The position numbers and the translations under genes were made by a program. From Valencia hispanica (lineage: Eukaryota > Chordata > Actinopteri > Cyprinodontiformes > Valenciidae), in contig OY747721.1 of assembly GCA_963556495.2 (NCBI GenBank), positions 26,655,649 through 26,719,648 of the forward strand: DNA of 64,000 nt. Reading direction: 5' to 3'. Positions 45,009-57,298 of this stretch are shown here, piece after piece. Under the pieces are notes generated by a model. That model was not told the origin of the DNA and ran no database searches. It was given only the letters and a program-made list of their open reading frames with translations. The first letter of the stretch is position 1, and every line of letters starts with the position of its first letter.

Positions 45009-46352
45009 GCTAATCTAATTGGTTGTTATAATCTGGGCTAGTGGGAGCATGTAGATATCCCAGCAGTCATTGCAGCAAAGGCACAGTTCAATCTGGATAG
45101 ATTTCCAGTCCTTTATAGAAAATGCTTGGACATAGAAGAAGTAATTACAATATTTCATGGGGGAAGCAGTTATTGTGGTTATTTCTGATGTCGGCTGCCG
45201 CTGTGGAGTATAAAGCAAGCAAGTGTTGATGCCACCCAGCCCTCTCCCCTGTGCCTCCACCAAGGCAACACCTCCTTTTGGCACATTTTTCAAACCAGAG
45301 ATGTGGGTAGAGTAAGACTCTGGTATGGGGATGAGTTGATCTTGATATAGAATACTGCAAAGTGGTTCTGTACATTAGTATATTGCTGTTAAGAAATTAA
45401 TTATTTTTGATGGTTACTTCTAATCAAAAGGTCCTGCAATGCTTATGGAAATTGTCTGTTTAATTTATAGTCGTTTTTGAGAATAAATCTAATCAGTTAA
45501 TAAAGTTTATTTTAGCTTGTTCCTTCAGTTTCTAATTAATCAGATGCTATCCTAGAAAAATATTATTACTCTGAAACTCACCACACTTCAGATGTTACAG
45601 AAATTGTTTAATTTGTACGATAAAAGTACTTTCAGACAGCACTCTCTCAGTAACTTGTGGGATTTTGCGATTTCTGAGCTCTGAATGTTTGTGTGTAAAA
45701 TCAGTCTAGTGTATCATCATCATTGCCATCTCCTACACTGTAGGATAAAAATTGTTATATCTGTGATAAAAAAATACAAATGAATCACCGTGTTTGTGGT
45801 CTCTCAGCTTTTGAAGGTCTTACAACAATTTTAAAATCTTGTTGTATGAACTGGGCCTTTACTGGTCCCCTCAGACAAAATGTTACAATTTGAGATGTCA
45901 AGGAGGCCATATTTCGGCTCCACTGTGCAAAGATGGTGAGCAGAGGCAAGATACTTTTCTATTACAGAGTCAAACCATGTTTTAGAAATAAATGATAAAG
46001 AAAATAAAAAGTGTTGTTATGACATGAGGGTACCAGCTCTCTGGAAAGGAGGTAATCTTATGTGGGAACAAAGAAGGCTGCAAAAACCCCATTGGATGGA
46101 AATGATCAGTTGATGTTAAATTTTGGTAGTGATTGTTGGTGCTTTGATTAGTCAGATTCATGATTTTCCCGTTTATGTCTCCCAAATGGCTCTTTAAAGG
46201 GTCTTCAGTTTTTTTTACCTAGGGCATTCATAAAATATTTGATTTGTTCAGTATTAAAAAAAGCTCTCTTACTGTAGTACAGAACAGTTTTCTTTTGAGG
46301 TTTTTTTTGGTTTGTAAGCGGTCAATGTCATTTTGTGTTTCAATGTTTTCAG
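45009..46352 (+). other. Rest of ZNF-D intron 2
   Basis: The family intron block is at about 45050-45120, then AT-rich unassigned sequence. The acceptor is TTTCAATGTTTTCAG at 46352. Confidence 0.45.
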
Positions 46353-47884
46353 TTCGTCAGATGTTGGTGATCAAAGTGGTTCCTCATGACTGGAGCCCCG
46401 GTTCAGACCAGCAGGACCAAGAGTCCCCCCACATAAAAGAGGAAGAGGACGAACTGTGGATCAGTCAGGAGGAAAAGCAGCTTACCGTGAAGACAGAAGA
46501 TGATGAGAAAAGTGAAGATGAAGAGAAACCTCAGTTATCAGAGTTTTGTCAAATCAAAACTGAAGACAGCAGAGAGACAGAAGCTCCAATTAGCAGCTCA
46601 GCTGAACAGATGGAAACAGAACCTGAAGGAGAGGACCGTGGAGATCTAGTATGTTCTGTCCAAACTAGTAAGATGACTATTCACAGACAAGATCAGCCAT
46701 CTAAACTTTGTTCCAAACTTGTGGCTCAGATTGGAGGAACGAAGACAGACGGCTGCAACATGTCATTACACATGACAACTCGCACTGCAAAGGGAGCACA
46801 CAGCTGTGATATCTGCAGTAAAGAATTTATAATAAAGCGTTCTCTTCAGACACATATGAGACTGCACACTAGTGAGAGATCCTTTGCTTGTGATGTTTGT
46901 TCTAAAAGGTTCCATAGAAAGACTAACCTTAAAATTCACATGATGGCCCATTCTGGAGAAAAACCTTTTTCCTGTGTTGTTTGTGGTAAAAGATTTAAGG
47001 TAAAGGAAAGTCTTAAAAACCACATGAGAATGCACAGCACAGAGAGACCATTTGTTTGTAGTATTTGTAGTAAAGAATTTTTAAGACAAGAGAGTTTAAA
47101 AAGCCACATGTGTGTTCACACAGGACAGAAACCTTTCATTTGCAGTGTTTGCAGCAAAGGATTCTCTCGGCATTTGGAACTGAAGAGACACATGTCCGTT
47201 CACACAGGGGAGAAACCATTCATTTGTAGTGTTTGCGGAAAAGCATTTTCGCTGAAAGACCACCTAAAGAAGCACATGCATGTTCACACAGGAGAGAAAC
47301 CTTTCATATGTAGTGTTTGCAGCAAAGGGTTTTCACAAAAGCAGAATCTAAAGAGTCACATGCATGTTCATACTGGAGAGAAACCGTTTGTTTGTACCAT
47401 TTGCAGTAAACCGTTTTCACGACAAGAGGGTCTAAAGACTCACATGCGTGTTCACACAGGAGAGAAACCATTTGTTTGCACTGTTTGTAGTAGAGGATTT
47501 TCACAACAAAGGAAACTTAAGACTCACATGCGTGTTCACACGGGAGAGAAACCGTTTGTTTGCACCGTTTGCAATCAAGGGTTTTCGCAACCGAGAGATC
47601 TGAAGAAACACGCCGCTGTTCATAACGCTCAATTCAGCTGTAGTGAGTGTAGTAAACGTTTCATAAAGGAAATCCAGCTAGAGCAACACATGAGACTCCA
47701 CTCGGAGGAGAGGCCTTTTGGTTGTGACATCTGTAAAAGTAGATTTAATCAAAAGTGCGTTCTTGAAAATCACATGAGAGTCCATTCTGGAGAGAAACCG
47801 TTTGTTTGTAGTGTTTGCCAAAGAGGATTTGCACGACATGAAAACCTTAAGAAACATATGGGTGTTCATCAGGGCGGCAATTAG
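46353..47884 (+). CDS. ZNF-D terminal coding exon: acidic module plus 13 C2H2 fingers
   Basis: Completes a predicted 546-aa protein, the longest array of the five. The first codons read CGT CAG ATG where most units have CAT/CAC CAG ATG. The module has DWSPG, SDQQDQE, HIKEEEDE, LWISQEEK, VKTED, an extra EKSEDEEK insertion and QIKTED. The expected first finger is broken at residues 171-181: 11 residues are missing between first Cys and first His. Thirteen intact fingers follow from Cys188. Helix residues (-1,2,3,6): IRST, RTNI, VESN, RESS, RLER, LDHK, QQNS, REGT, QRKT, QRDK, KIQQ, QCVN, RENK. The short linker HNAQFSC precedes finger 11. The variable middle holds seven fingers. Confidence 0.88.
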
Positions 47885-47924
47885 CGATTATTTGATATAC
47901 GTTTCATCTGGCAGTGTTTTTCTA

Positions 47925-48110
47925 TTGCTTCTCCATGTTTGGTTCTTATTCTGGGGATGTGGCGTAGACTTGACAGATGACCTGAGTGGTCTGGAAAGGT
48001 GATGTATTTTGGTGCTATTTTAATGTAATTTGGTGGTAACCCATTCAGTGATTTATAAACTAACAAAAGTATTTTGAAATGTATTCTCTAAACTATCTCT
48101 GTAGTTATGC
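47925..48110 (-). repeat. L2-like LINE fragment at the ZNF-D 3' end
   Basis: The reverse strand reads LVYKSLNGLPPNYIK and IPRIRTKHGEAI, the same C-terminal domain as the copies at 29450 and 44033. It begins about 40 nt after the ZNF-D stop codon, so it makes up much of any 3' UTR. Confidence 0.6.
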
Positions 48111-48112
48111 CA

Positions 48113-49845
48113 AGGGCGTAGAATTAGCATGACTGGAAGGGACATGTCCCCAGCAATATCCAGCAATTATTGAATTGTCCCCACAAATAATTTGATAACT
48201 TTGAGAAAAGAAAAACAAACCCGATTGAAAGAAATAAAGGGAAAGAAAAATACCGATCTGTCAACGTCTCATTCACCTAGAGGTGCAGAAAGAGTTTAAT
48301 TACGTTCTCTACCGGAGTCCTACGTCCCGTAACATATATGGCCATTGTGATTGGCTGTGCCTTTCCCTGCTGTCAGGTGAGACTCTGCAGCCCTGTTTGC
48401 TTGTTAGCAGTGGCAAAACTGTAAGGAGAACTTTCCTGTCCGCGAGAGGACTCAGGTGCAACGTGGGCGACACATGAGTGTCAAAAGCGAGCAAGGATGG
48501 CAGCAAAAAAGAAGAATTTGGACATGAGGAACTATTTTTCAAAGAAACCTGTAAGTCACTTAAAGTCAAGTTTGCTAATGAAATGTGTCCATCATAATGT
48601 TACTGGCAATGCTACGCTTTGGCACACATCAGTCTAAAATTGTATGCAATTATGAATTACGTGGTTTGGAAACTAACTGCACAACAAGCTGCCCACTATT
48701 AGTTATGTTACACCATGTATCTAAGGATGGCGCAGGTCTGTGCGCGCTTCCCACAGAGAGCAAGGTGGGCATGCACTGTTTGATTTCTGTCATACTTTTA
48801 AGCCTATTTTCCAGTCATGCAACAATTTTTGCGATCGGTTCGTCTTCAACGCTGCACAAAAATAAATCTTGTTTCCCCTATAGTTTCTGCTTGCATATCT
48901 AATTTCCCTCACATATGTTTTAAATACAAAACAATTGCAGTAAAAGCATACATTTTACTGTTGTAGAGTCCTGCACAGGTCTAATTTTACCAACCCGCAT
49001 GCATTAGGATGATTTTTTTTAACCCGGCCCTTTACCCACAGTTATCTCCAGATTAAATCTCGACCCAACTCGCCCATTGATTTAAAACCGCCATCGGTTT
49101 GTGTCCGCTGCAGCTACGCGCTCCAATCCCTCCGTAACTCTCCATGGTGTTGTCAGGTTAGCTCTCAGATAGCGATGCTTTGAATTCGTGTCCAGGTCTG
49201 AGATGATAATCAGTCAGACGCTCTCATAGGAATCTTTTTTTTTTGATTGATTCAGTTACCTGAACTCTGTGCGTAAAGTTGAAAATGTCTGCGCATCTGC
49301 AATAAGTGGTCAGGGATGTTAATTGTAAACTGCTTGTGTTTAAAAAAACGTAACAAAAAAACCTGGAAATAACGTGACCCCGTATTACAATAAATTATTT
49401 CCCTTTTTATGTCTCTGGAATGTTACACAGCTGATACTTTTTTTATGCAGAACTGTGGTGAAGTTAGTTTAATTTTCTGCGCACAGCAACGGCAAGGGTT
49501 GCAAGGGAAATGCGTTTGTTTTGTTGCGCATTCTTCTTCTGGGGCGATGTTATTATTAATGGAGCCAACATTATTTCCCAGACAACAGTCTAATGATGGT
49601 TTTCAGCACTGTTTGAAAAACAAAATAAAAGACAACGGCTTTCAATTTTTACACCTGTTATTACACCACAGTGTATATTTTAATAAAACGTCAAAAGGAT
49701 AAATACCTATATATGAATAATTATTTATTGTCCCCAGCAATCTTCAAACCACACTCATGTTTATGGTTTTTGTCCCCAGCAATCTGCAAACCACACTCCT
49801 GTTTATAGTTTTTGTCCCCAGCAATTTTAAAACCAAACCTACGCA
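48113..49845 (+). mobile_element. hAT-like element, forward copy, internally deleted
   Basis: Starts CAAGGGCGTAGAATTAGC and ends ACCAAACCTACGC, with TGTCCCCAGCAAT blocks repeated near its right end (about 49735, 49775 and 49815). It carries the first exon MAAKKKNLDMRNYFSKKP at 48497-48550 with a GTAAGTC donor, homologous to the reversed copy at 6269-7880. The interior is non-coding and holds a reversed piece of the CAGTGTTGGG element (about 49000-49300). Confidence 0.55.
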
Positions 49846-49849
49846 ACTG

Positions 49850-51020
49850 AAGCCGTTTTCAGACAGAAGTTCTGGAATATTTGCGGACAATTTCATCCGG
49901 TCTTAAACCGGAGTTGTGTTTTCAAACACACCACTTTTCTCCGGAACATTGCCTTTCGGCTGCTTTCACACAGCGAGAAATGTACCGCAGGATCCTGATG
50001 AATGTCTGGGGGGCGGGGGGTGAGGGGGAGTGGTTTTTTTTTACGTAAGCTTAGTGCGGCGGGCGTACTTGTCATTTCCCCAAAACAAATGCATGATTGC
50101 AAAGATGGTTGACGAAACAGCAGATCTACTCGCGAGGCTCGTTTTTGGGATGTGTGCAATTTTGCGCACATGGAAACGCTTAAAGGGGGGGTATTATGCA
50201 AAATTGACTTTCTGAAGCTTAATATCCTGAGAACCTGTCTTTCCCTCATTAAAAACATGCATGAAGTGTTGCTCTGACCCATTCACTCATGTTAGAGTAA
50301 TCTTTGAGTCTCTGCTGGTAGTTCTTGGGGTTGCTGAAACGCCTGCTCCGACCTATCCCCGCCTTTTCCACCCATCTCCTCCTCCGACCGTACGTACTCA
50401 GCCTCGCCCCTGCAGAGCTCCCCTACCCGTCCCCACCTCACAAAGCTCCGGCTGAGTCCCAGGGGCAGTAATTATAACACACCAGCTGCAGCTGCGCGTC
50501 TTTTGTGGGATTCTTTTTCCGACTCCGTGCATGCTGCGATGATGCACGGTATGTGACGAACTGAAGAGGGAGTGTCAGAAAGAGTAGGAGGGTCTCAGAG
50601 AGGCACAGGCGAAAATCAAGGACTTTTACAAGACTTAAGGTGACAATTTTATTGGAGTGTGTTATAGAAGGTTAATATGTGCCTGGAAGAAGCTTAATAC
50701 CCGCCCTTTAAGAGACATCGATGAAGAAGCTGAAAGGAAAATAGTGACATTTACACGTCATCAATGTGTGCGCTCACAGCGTTCCCCACCGCCCCTCTCA
50801 CCTTTTCCCCACTGCCCCACACCCCTCCAGCTTTCCCGGAACATTACCTGGTAGTCTGAATGCAAACACCAGACCACGAAAAGTGCGCTCGGTCTTCATC
50901 CGTAAAATTACTGGTAAAGGGTATCCGGACAAAGTCCAGAAGATTGCTTTCAGACTCAAAAGCGAAACAGACGAATTCCGGAAAATTACCGTTTTTCATG
51001 GCCTGTTTGAAAGGGGCTAG
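49850..51020. mobile_element. Composite of non-autonomous elements
   Basis: The outer segment has vaguely inverted ends (TTTTCAGACAGAAGTTCTGGA at the left, CTTTCAGACTCAAAAGCGAAA at the right) and is uncertain. A well-bounded element is nested at 50184-50707 (listed separately). The flanks contain G-rich (50008-50030) and C-rich (50350-50450, 50780-50830) tracts. No genes. Confidence 0.35.
50184..50707. mobile_element. MITE with TTAA target site
   Basis: Ends AGGGGGGGTATTATGCA and GCTTAATACCCGCCCT are inverted. Each is flanked by TTAA (50180-50183 and 50708-50711), the target of piggyBac/Kolobok-type transposons. 524 bp, non-coding. Confidence 0.6.
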
Positions 51021-51179
51021 AGTTATGCTGCTATAGGACTGTTGGAGGACAGACTGACAACTTTTGTTCACTCTGCTACTTTTGTCTTCTACTACTCTCC
51101 AGTTGGATTAATTGCTGTTATTTCGGCTGTTAACTTTGTTTTCTCTCAGTGTTTTTCTCTCCATAGAAGCTACACCTGA

Positions 51180-51530
51180 TCTGGTATCCTGCTTAGCTAC
51201 AGTGCCCTGTTGGACGGGGGGCATCGACTGGGATGTTGGTCCCAGTGGCTGAACATCCCCCCTGTCCTGTTATCAACTTTTTATTTTCTTTAATATAGAA
51301 AGTACTCTTACATCAATTCTTCTGTTCTTTCTGTGTCTCTGCTCTGTCTTTTTAAACCCCCAGGCGGTCGTGGCAGATGGCCGCTCTGACGTACTGAGCC
51401 TGGTTCTGCTGGAGGTTGCTTCCTGTTAAAGGGGAGTTTTTCTCTCCACTGTCGCTACATGCTTGCTCAGTATGAGGGATTGCTGTGGTTGGAGTCTGCA
51501 TCAACGGGGGGGGGGGTTCAGATTTAAAAT
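51180..51530 (+). repeat. Dispersed repeat (GGCGGTCGTGGCAGATGGCC type)
   Basis: TGGTCCCAGTGGCTGAACATC, CAGGCGGTCGTGGCAGATGG and CTCAGTATGAGGGATTGCTG appear in the order I know from a very common fish interspersed repeat. It ends before the G-run at about 51505-51514. Class unknown to me. Confidence 0.45.
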
Positions 51531-52098
51531 GCACCATCAGACTCAAACCAAGAACCTTTCATTTCTGTATAGTCATTGTCAATCATTAGAAATGCGATCC
51601 GATGCGACTTGTTTGTCAGATTAAAAGTACCTTAAGAAGGTAACAACAACCTTTAGGCAAGTATAGGACATGCATTTCATTAAACCCACATTTTTGTATT
51701 AAAGAGGTTTTTTATTGATCTTATGTAATATTTTATTCTTAAATATTTTTTCTATTATCTGTAAGTGAGAAGTCATAATTTACAGAATAAAGGCTTGAAA
51801 GCATCCGTCTGTGTAATTAATCTATATAATGTGTTTCACTCAGTGAACTGAGTTTATGATTGTACCAATCAAACATCTTTGCCAACCAACTTGGTTTCAA
51901 ACATCATTATTGATGTTGATGCAAGTGATGAAAACCTCAACACCTGGATTTCTCAAAGCAGTGAAGAAATTACCCATGGCTGACGTCCAGCGATTGACAC
52001 GTCCATAATATTCCAAAGTTACCAAGATATACATGTTAGAAAAGGCACCTTGGTTGTCCCGGTGTGTTTCACCTTAAGTTCTTGAGAAATGAATCACT

Positions 52099-52581
52099 TA
52101 AGTCTAGTTTATACTTCTCCATCAGCAAGTTTGCACGCTCACGTACACGTATTGATGGAGACGTTTTCCTTTTATACTTCCCAGTTGTTGCATAGCAATT
52201 CCCCACCAGGTCAGCAGGGGGCGGAGACCTTTTCTAGCAGGTCTGCCTACCATTGTATTGACTCCTCTGGTTGATGACTGTTTATTTACTTCGGCTTGTA
52301 AACGTACATCCACTCAAGACACAATGGCCGACAGAAAGCAAGTTTTGATTGAGCTGGAACACTTATTACTAGAAGTGCAGCTCAGAATACTCTAAAAATG
52401 CATGTAAACAAACACAACAAACAAACTACACCTGGTGTTTCAAATCGACAGAATACCATATTTTACCATAGTAGATGAACTGGCCTTCCAATAAGAAGCA
52501 TCTAGTGCCCAAAGGCTGCATTGTCTACTAATTACATCGACTATAGAGCACCGTTCAGGTGAAATGATGAAGTAAGGCTTT
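52099..52581 (+). mobile_element. MITE family M1, copy 3
   Basis: Begins AAGTCTAGTTTATACTTCTCC and ends near AGTAAGGCTTTA. Of the three copies only this one keeps a start codon for the short frame MADRKQVLIELEHLLLEVQL (52324), which stops after about 23 codons. That peptide may be the remnant of an autonomous relative's protein. Confidence 0.55.
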
Positions 52582-52718
52582 AGCGAAGACAAACCTACAG
52601 CCTCTGATGCAAAACTCGTTAAGAGTGATCTGGCAGAGTCGGGGTAGGCATTATGATAATCTAAGTTAATGAAGGATTAGAACATGTTGCTCCCAAAGTA
52701 GAGACAAAAGCTCTGTAA

Positions 52719-53398
52719 TGGCCATTTTCCACTAGTCCTTACTTAGCCGGCTTGACTCGGATCTGCCTGGTTCAAGGCTTTTCCACGTGTAACAGTGGGG
52801 CCATACCAGTCGCATTTTTATAACCAACTTTACTGTGGTTCCCTGAAGGCCAAGCAGGGCCAAAAACGCAACGTCAGAAGGCTGTCGGTCACTGATTGGC
52901 CAGAGGGTGGAGTCAATTCAATTCAAAAATACTTTATTGATCCCAGAGGGAAATTAAGTGTTGGTATAGCTCATATAATTAATTTTTTAAGGATTAATTA
53001 CACTGTTTGATTAACTTGAGTGACTCTATTAACAACAATCAGACCACCATTTGTAAAAACTACAGCGACTGGACATGTTTAGAGTTTTCAAAGAACGATG
53101 ATGGCATTAACGAAACAATACCGTGGTCCAATGCAGCACTATACAGAGTACAACGCAGCAGCCTTGGTGAGAACCCATGATCATGTTTCTCATGACTTTT
53201 CCTTGTTAATGGGAAAAAATATGAATTACTGTACTTTAGTTGAAGTAAAAAAAAAAAGTGCCAAGTGTGCACTGATATGAAAAATGTTCAGTTAGTACTC
53301 TGAGGCCACCCACCATATGACGAGGCCACCTACTTGAGCTGGTACTCAGTTCCAGTGTAAAAGCAACCAGGCTGAGTAGGCACTAGTGGAAAGGCCCA
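52719..53398. mobile_element. TIR element (GGCCATTTTCCACTAGT ends)
   Basis: GGCCATTTTCCACTAGTCCTT at the left mirrors GGCACTAGTGGAAAGGCCC at the right. About 680 bp. A LINE-tail-like piece with TACTTTATTGATCCCAGAGGG sits inside at 52913-52970. Non-coding. Confidence 0.6.
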
Positions 53399-53399
53399 T

Positions 53400-55790
53400 T
53401 CTAAGCAATGCAGCTCTTTGCTCTTGCTCAGATGCATAAGTTTTATTTTCCTTGTTTCCCCTAAACTTAAAAAAAGAAGAAAAGTGTAACTAGGAGAAAA
53501 GGTTTTCTGGTTTTAATGATTACCATAATAGTAGTATAATAGCGATGTAACCATATTTAGAGAAGAGAAGGGATGAGTTGTTTTTACCCTTCATCAAAGG
53601 CATCGGCTCATGTGTTGCAGCAGAGGCGAGCAGAAGGCAGTGAAGCAAAGGCAGGAGTATTTAACCCACCAAATGTTGACTGTAGATCTTTGGAGTTTAC
53701 AACTGAGCAAGGAACGCTTTTTAAGATCTTTTTTCCCCCATTACTTGCAGACAGAACACTACACAAGTAGAGCGCTCCTCCAGCTGCTACTAGTTGCCCA
53801 GCAGCTATATGTAAAGTTTAGTAAATAACTAGCTGCTCTTCAGATTCAGAATGGTCTGGTTTGTCTGTTTAACTGGTTACAAGCTTGTCGGATTTAATGA
53901 ACTTCCAGCATTTTATCTGAGGGTCTGATTACATCAAAAACATGAATACAAGAATTTATGACAATACAGCAAATCATCACAATAAGAGCCTTTTCCAGGT
54001 GGTGGTCTGAGCTTCAATTGGCATAGAGATAATTAAAACTACTGTTTCCTCTCTGCTCATTGAAAACAACAGTGTGAATGCTGGGAGAATTGTATGTTCA
54101 GGCTGAAGGCTGTAATTGATCCCTGACTGAAATAAATGTACACAGAAGACGTTCTGAGTGTGTTGGTAACAGTGTGACGAAAAACATGTCAACTACCTTC
54201 TATTGCTACCAATAATGATAGAAACATTCATGCTGAAAGTAAACCAATAACTGATTATCTTTTTTCTGCTGTTACATCCATGTTAAAGTAGCAACAGTGA
54301 ACTTTCGCTGAGCATCATTTCATTTTGAAAGTAAAAAAAACTTTTGTTAGACAAAACAGTTTAGTTTATGCAAGAATGTGCGATCTTATGAATATGGCTA
54401 GAAAAGCTATGTTGCATTACGCGTTTTCTTCTTCTTAGAGTTATGGTTTGTTGTAAGGAAATCTTGATAAAAATCGTGATTGTGATTCTACTGTGTAAAG
54501 AAAAAAGTGATATTGGGACATTGCCCACTCCAGTAGCCGAGAACCTATGTGATTGACCATGTATTTCTGTTAAAAGTAAATTACTGCAGTTTAAATACCA
54601 ATTAAACTTTTTCTTTACTATATTGCACGTTACCACTAGGGAGATGGTCTGTTTAACTTTATTATCTACTCCAGTTAAGATGCTGGCTGCTCATAACTTT
54701 CCAAATGATCCTTGCTTAAAAAAGAAACTAATACTTCAAATCAGGTGTGTTGTTGGAGGAACAGATCTAAAACAAGCGGAGCAGTGGATCAGGATTGGGC
54801 AACTTGTACTATTCAGCTACAAACAGACTCTCCGTAATGTCTTAATGGAGGCTCCTTGTCTCTAGTCACCATTCTTAAATTAATTTTAATGGATTACTAA
54901 CACAAGCTAGATTGATTAAAGTCATAAAAGTAAACTTACACTCAAAAACTGTTATTTTTCTAAAAGTAAAAGCTGAACAGTTTTTTTCAGAACGGATTGA
55001 GTCAGTTCAATAAAGCTGTACAAAATCTTGCTCTGTAAATTAGAATGATTATGGTGCTGCAAAACCATTGCACTTCTGAAAACAAAACGTTTGGTGCCAT
55101 TTTGCTTGTCCTTTCTTTCTTGGCTCATATTATTCCTCCTTTATTTATTTATTCTAATTACAGGAAAAACGTTTTAGCATCCACCCACCCACCCTACTAC
55201 CAGAGCTGCACTCAGAAACAAGCAGCTGTGACTTTTAGTTTCCAATAAAATAGATTATTAAGAGGGGAATTGGCCTTTTCGGGAACAAGGCTGGTCATGA
55301 GAGTACTCAGTGGAACATAACATGATTCCAGATATTTTTACTTTGACATGAACTAAAGTGATCTCAATCAGAGACTGTTTTAAAGCAAAAGGGGGTTTCT
55401 AATGGCTGATGCTCCCTGCCAGCAGTTATTCATTAGACATTTTCCACTCTCCACAACTAGAAAATCTTTTTTTATTGATCTTATCAGGTCAAAAATATGT
55501 GCTCTTCTAAAATCTTTATGCACGGTTAATGGTCATGTTATAAACAGATGTAATAAATCGGTGTTTTGACTGAATTTGATTGGATAGAATAGCTTGTCTG
55601 AAATTTTCTTCATGAATTGCTGCTGTATAAACGAACTGACCTTAATTAGTAGGCCACGTTTGGAAAGATTAAAAACAAAATAAGTTAAAAAAAATATTAT
55701 ATGGAATAAATGTTAACAAACGTTTTAGGGTATTGCTTTTATTTCCATTGATGTTCTTTTATTTTTGAAAAGCTAAAGGTTGAAAGAGGA
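53400..55790 (+). other. Unassigned intergenic sequence upstream of ZNF-E
   Basis: AT-rich; the short frames show no domain. I see no gene, RNA or clear element boundary. Confidence 0.4.
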
Positions 55791-55799
55791 AGTAGTTTT

Positions 55800-56151
55800 T
55801 TTTTCGATTCAGAGTTTTAGTAACCGGGCGTTAGCTTGGTGGCTAATCTCTGAGAAAAAACCTATTAAAGTCTGTGTAAAACAATCGTGTGATGAATGTT
55901 TCAGGTCAACGTCGATTCTATCCGTTTATTCTGAACCGCTGTGATTATTTTTAGCCGAGGTTTGCGGGATAGATTGTCATTAGCCAAGTGAAGGAAGGAC
56001 CGTCAGTCACCGTGGAGCTAAAGAAGCAAACAGGAGACGTTGAATCAGTTCAAGCGTTTAAAAATTCACACAGTGTGGACACCTCCTCTAAGCTTATTGT
56101 CCAGCTGAGGACAGGAGACAGATCCAGATTGGACCCAGAACTACTGACCAG
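55800..56151 (+). promoter_or_regulatory. ZNF-E leader exon 1 region
   Basis: Aligns with the other leaders: AACCGGGCGTTAGCTTGGTGGCTAA, GTCACCGTGGAGCTAAAGAAGC, CACCTCCTCTAAGCTTATTGTCCAGC and GGACCCAGAACTACTGACCAG, then the donor GTATCAGAC. The intron that follows is only 80 bp, the shortest of the set. The 63-codon frame within it is not conserved. Confidence 0.5.
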
Positions 56152-56231
56152 GTATCAGACTCAGCTCTGCTACATGTGACATTTTCTGCTACACTTAATT
56201 TGATCAGATGCGGATTTGTGTCTGACTCCAG

Positions 56232-56324
56232 TTTCAGGCAGCAGAAAAAGAGAAGATCCAGGTTATGTGCATGTGGAGGTTGTAAACAAGGATTGTGAAA
56301 AGGAGAATCCCAGGTGGAGCGAGG
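56232..56324 (+). promoter_or_regulatory. ZNF-E exon 2 leader, uORF altered
   Basis: Follows the acceptor TGACTCCAG. The GAACATGTGAAGG block is replaced by ATGTGCATGTGGAGG, which turns the start-stop uORF into a short uORF of six codons (MCMWRL) ending at TAA. The 50 bases before the main ATG remain identical to A, B and D. Confidence 0.55.
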
Positions 56325-56433
56325 ATGTCTGAGATGATGAAGGTTGAAGAAGATGAACCTGGAGGGATCAGCTTGGAGACCCCCATACCTGCAGCATCAG
56401 ACCTGGAGGAGACACAAGACACAAAACATCTCA
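56325..56433 (+). CDS. ZNF-E coding exon 2
   Basis: 109 nt, 36 codons plus one base, donor CA|GTAAGTG, phase 1 to 59522 across a 3.1 kb intron. The bases are identical to ZNF-C exon 2, although the terminal exon of this unit is by far the most divergent. Confidence 0.76.
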
Positions 56434-57298
56434 GTAAGTGAGAAACATTTGGTTGCTGGGTTGGAGCAGACAACCAAATGTGTGGAATCTTTGAATGGGC
56501 TACTGGATTGTAGAAAAATAAAAGTCAATAATAAATACATCTGTAAGTAGTTATTATAGCAGATAACAGGAGGTCGATAATCGACAAATCTGTGTCGAGT
56601 AACAAACGTCAAAGCTAGGTTATCATGATGTTAATTTACGAACTGACTTTGAAGACCTCTGAAGGCCGCGAGGATACAACACCCGCTTATGATGAACACA
56701 TCAGGTCGTATGCACTGCATCCTTTGCCCTCTGCACCAAAGGAGAACCAACCAGGACAACATATGCAGGCAGGGCCGCATTTAGGAGGATGCGGGCCTCT
56801 GGGCTTGAACACATGTGCGGGCCCTACATAAACATATTTGTACATGAAAAATGCATGCAAATCATCATAAATGTATAAATATACTTTAAAAAGCCATCTG
56901 AACAAGCTATACGCTATACATGCTCCCAGCATTTATAAGTCCTTCACAAGAGGAAATAAAGGTATCCACACTCAGTCTTTGCAACCTTTGAGACTGATTA
57001 AGAACAATCATCGCTTTTGTGCTTTCTAGCTGTCTTTAGCTGGTAGGTTTTTTTATTTATTTTGATCCTCACAGACTACAGAACAAAGTGATTATTCACA
57101 AGCAGGTATGATAGCTCTAACATATGATGCATGGACAATTATGGAATCTTATGTTGCTGTAACCGTGCATTTTCTGATGTGGGGTGGATAGCGTGTTGTG
57201 TGCTACACATGAGATCAGTGAATGAGATTCACATGGGTCTCATTATAAATGAGCTGCATTAGAATGTAGCAAAGAGATAGGAAAGGAGAAAAAGATTC

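Noticed and set aside
50340..50450. C-rich stretch as a promoter CpG island for a host gene
   Set aside because: It lies inside the TTAA-flanked MITE and no exon with coding sense follows.
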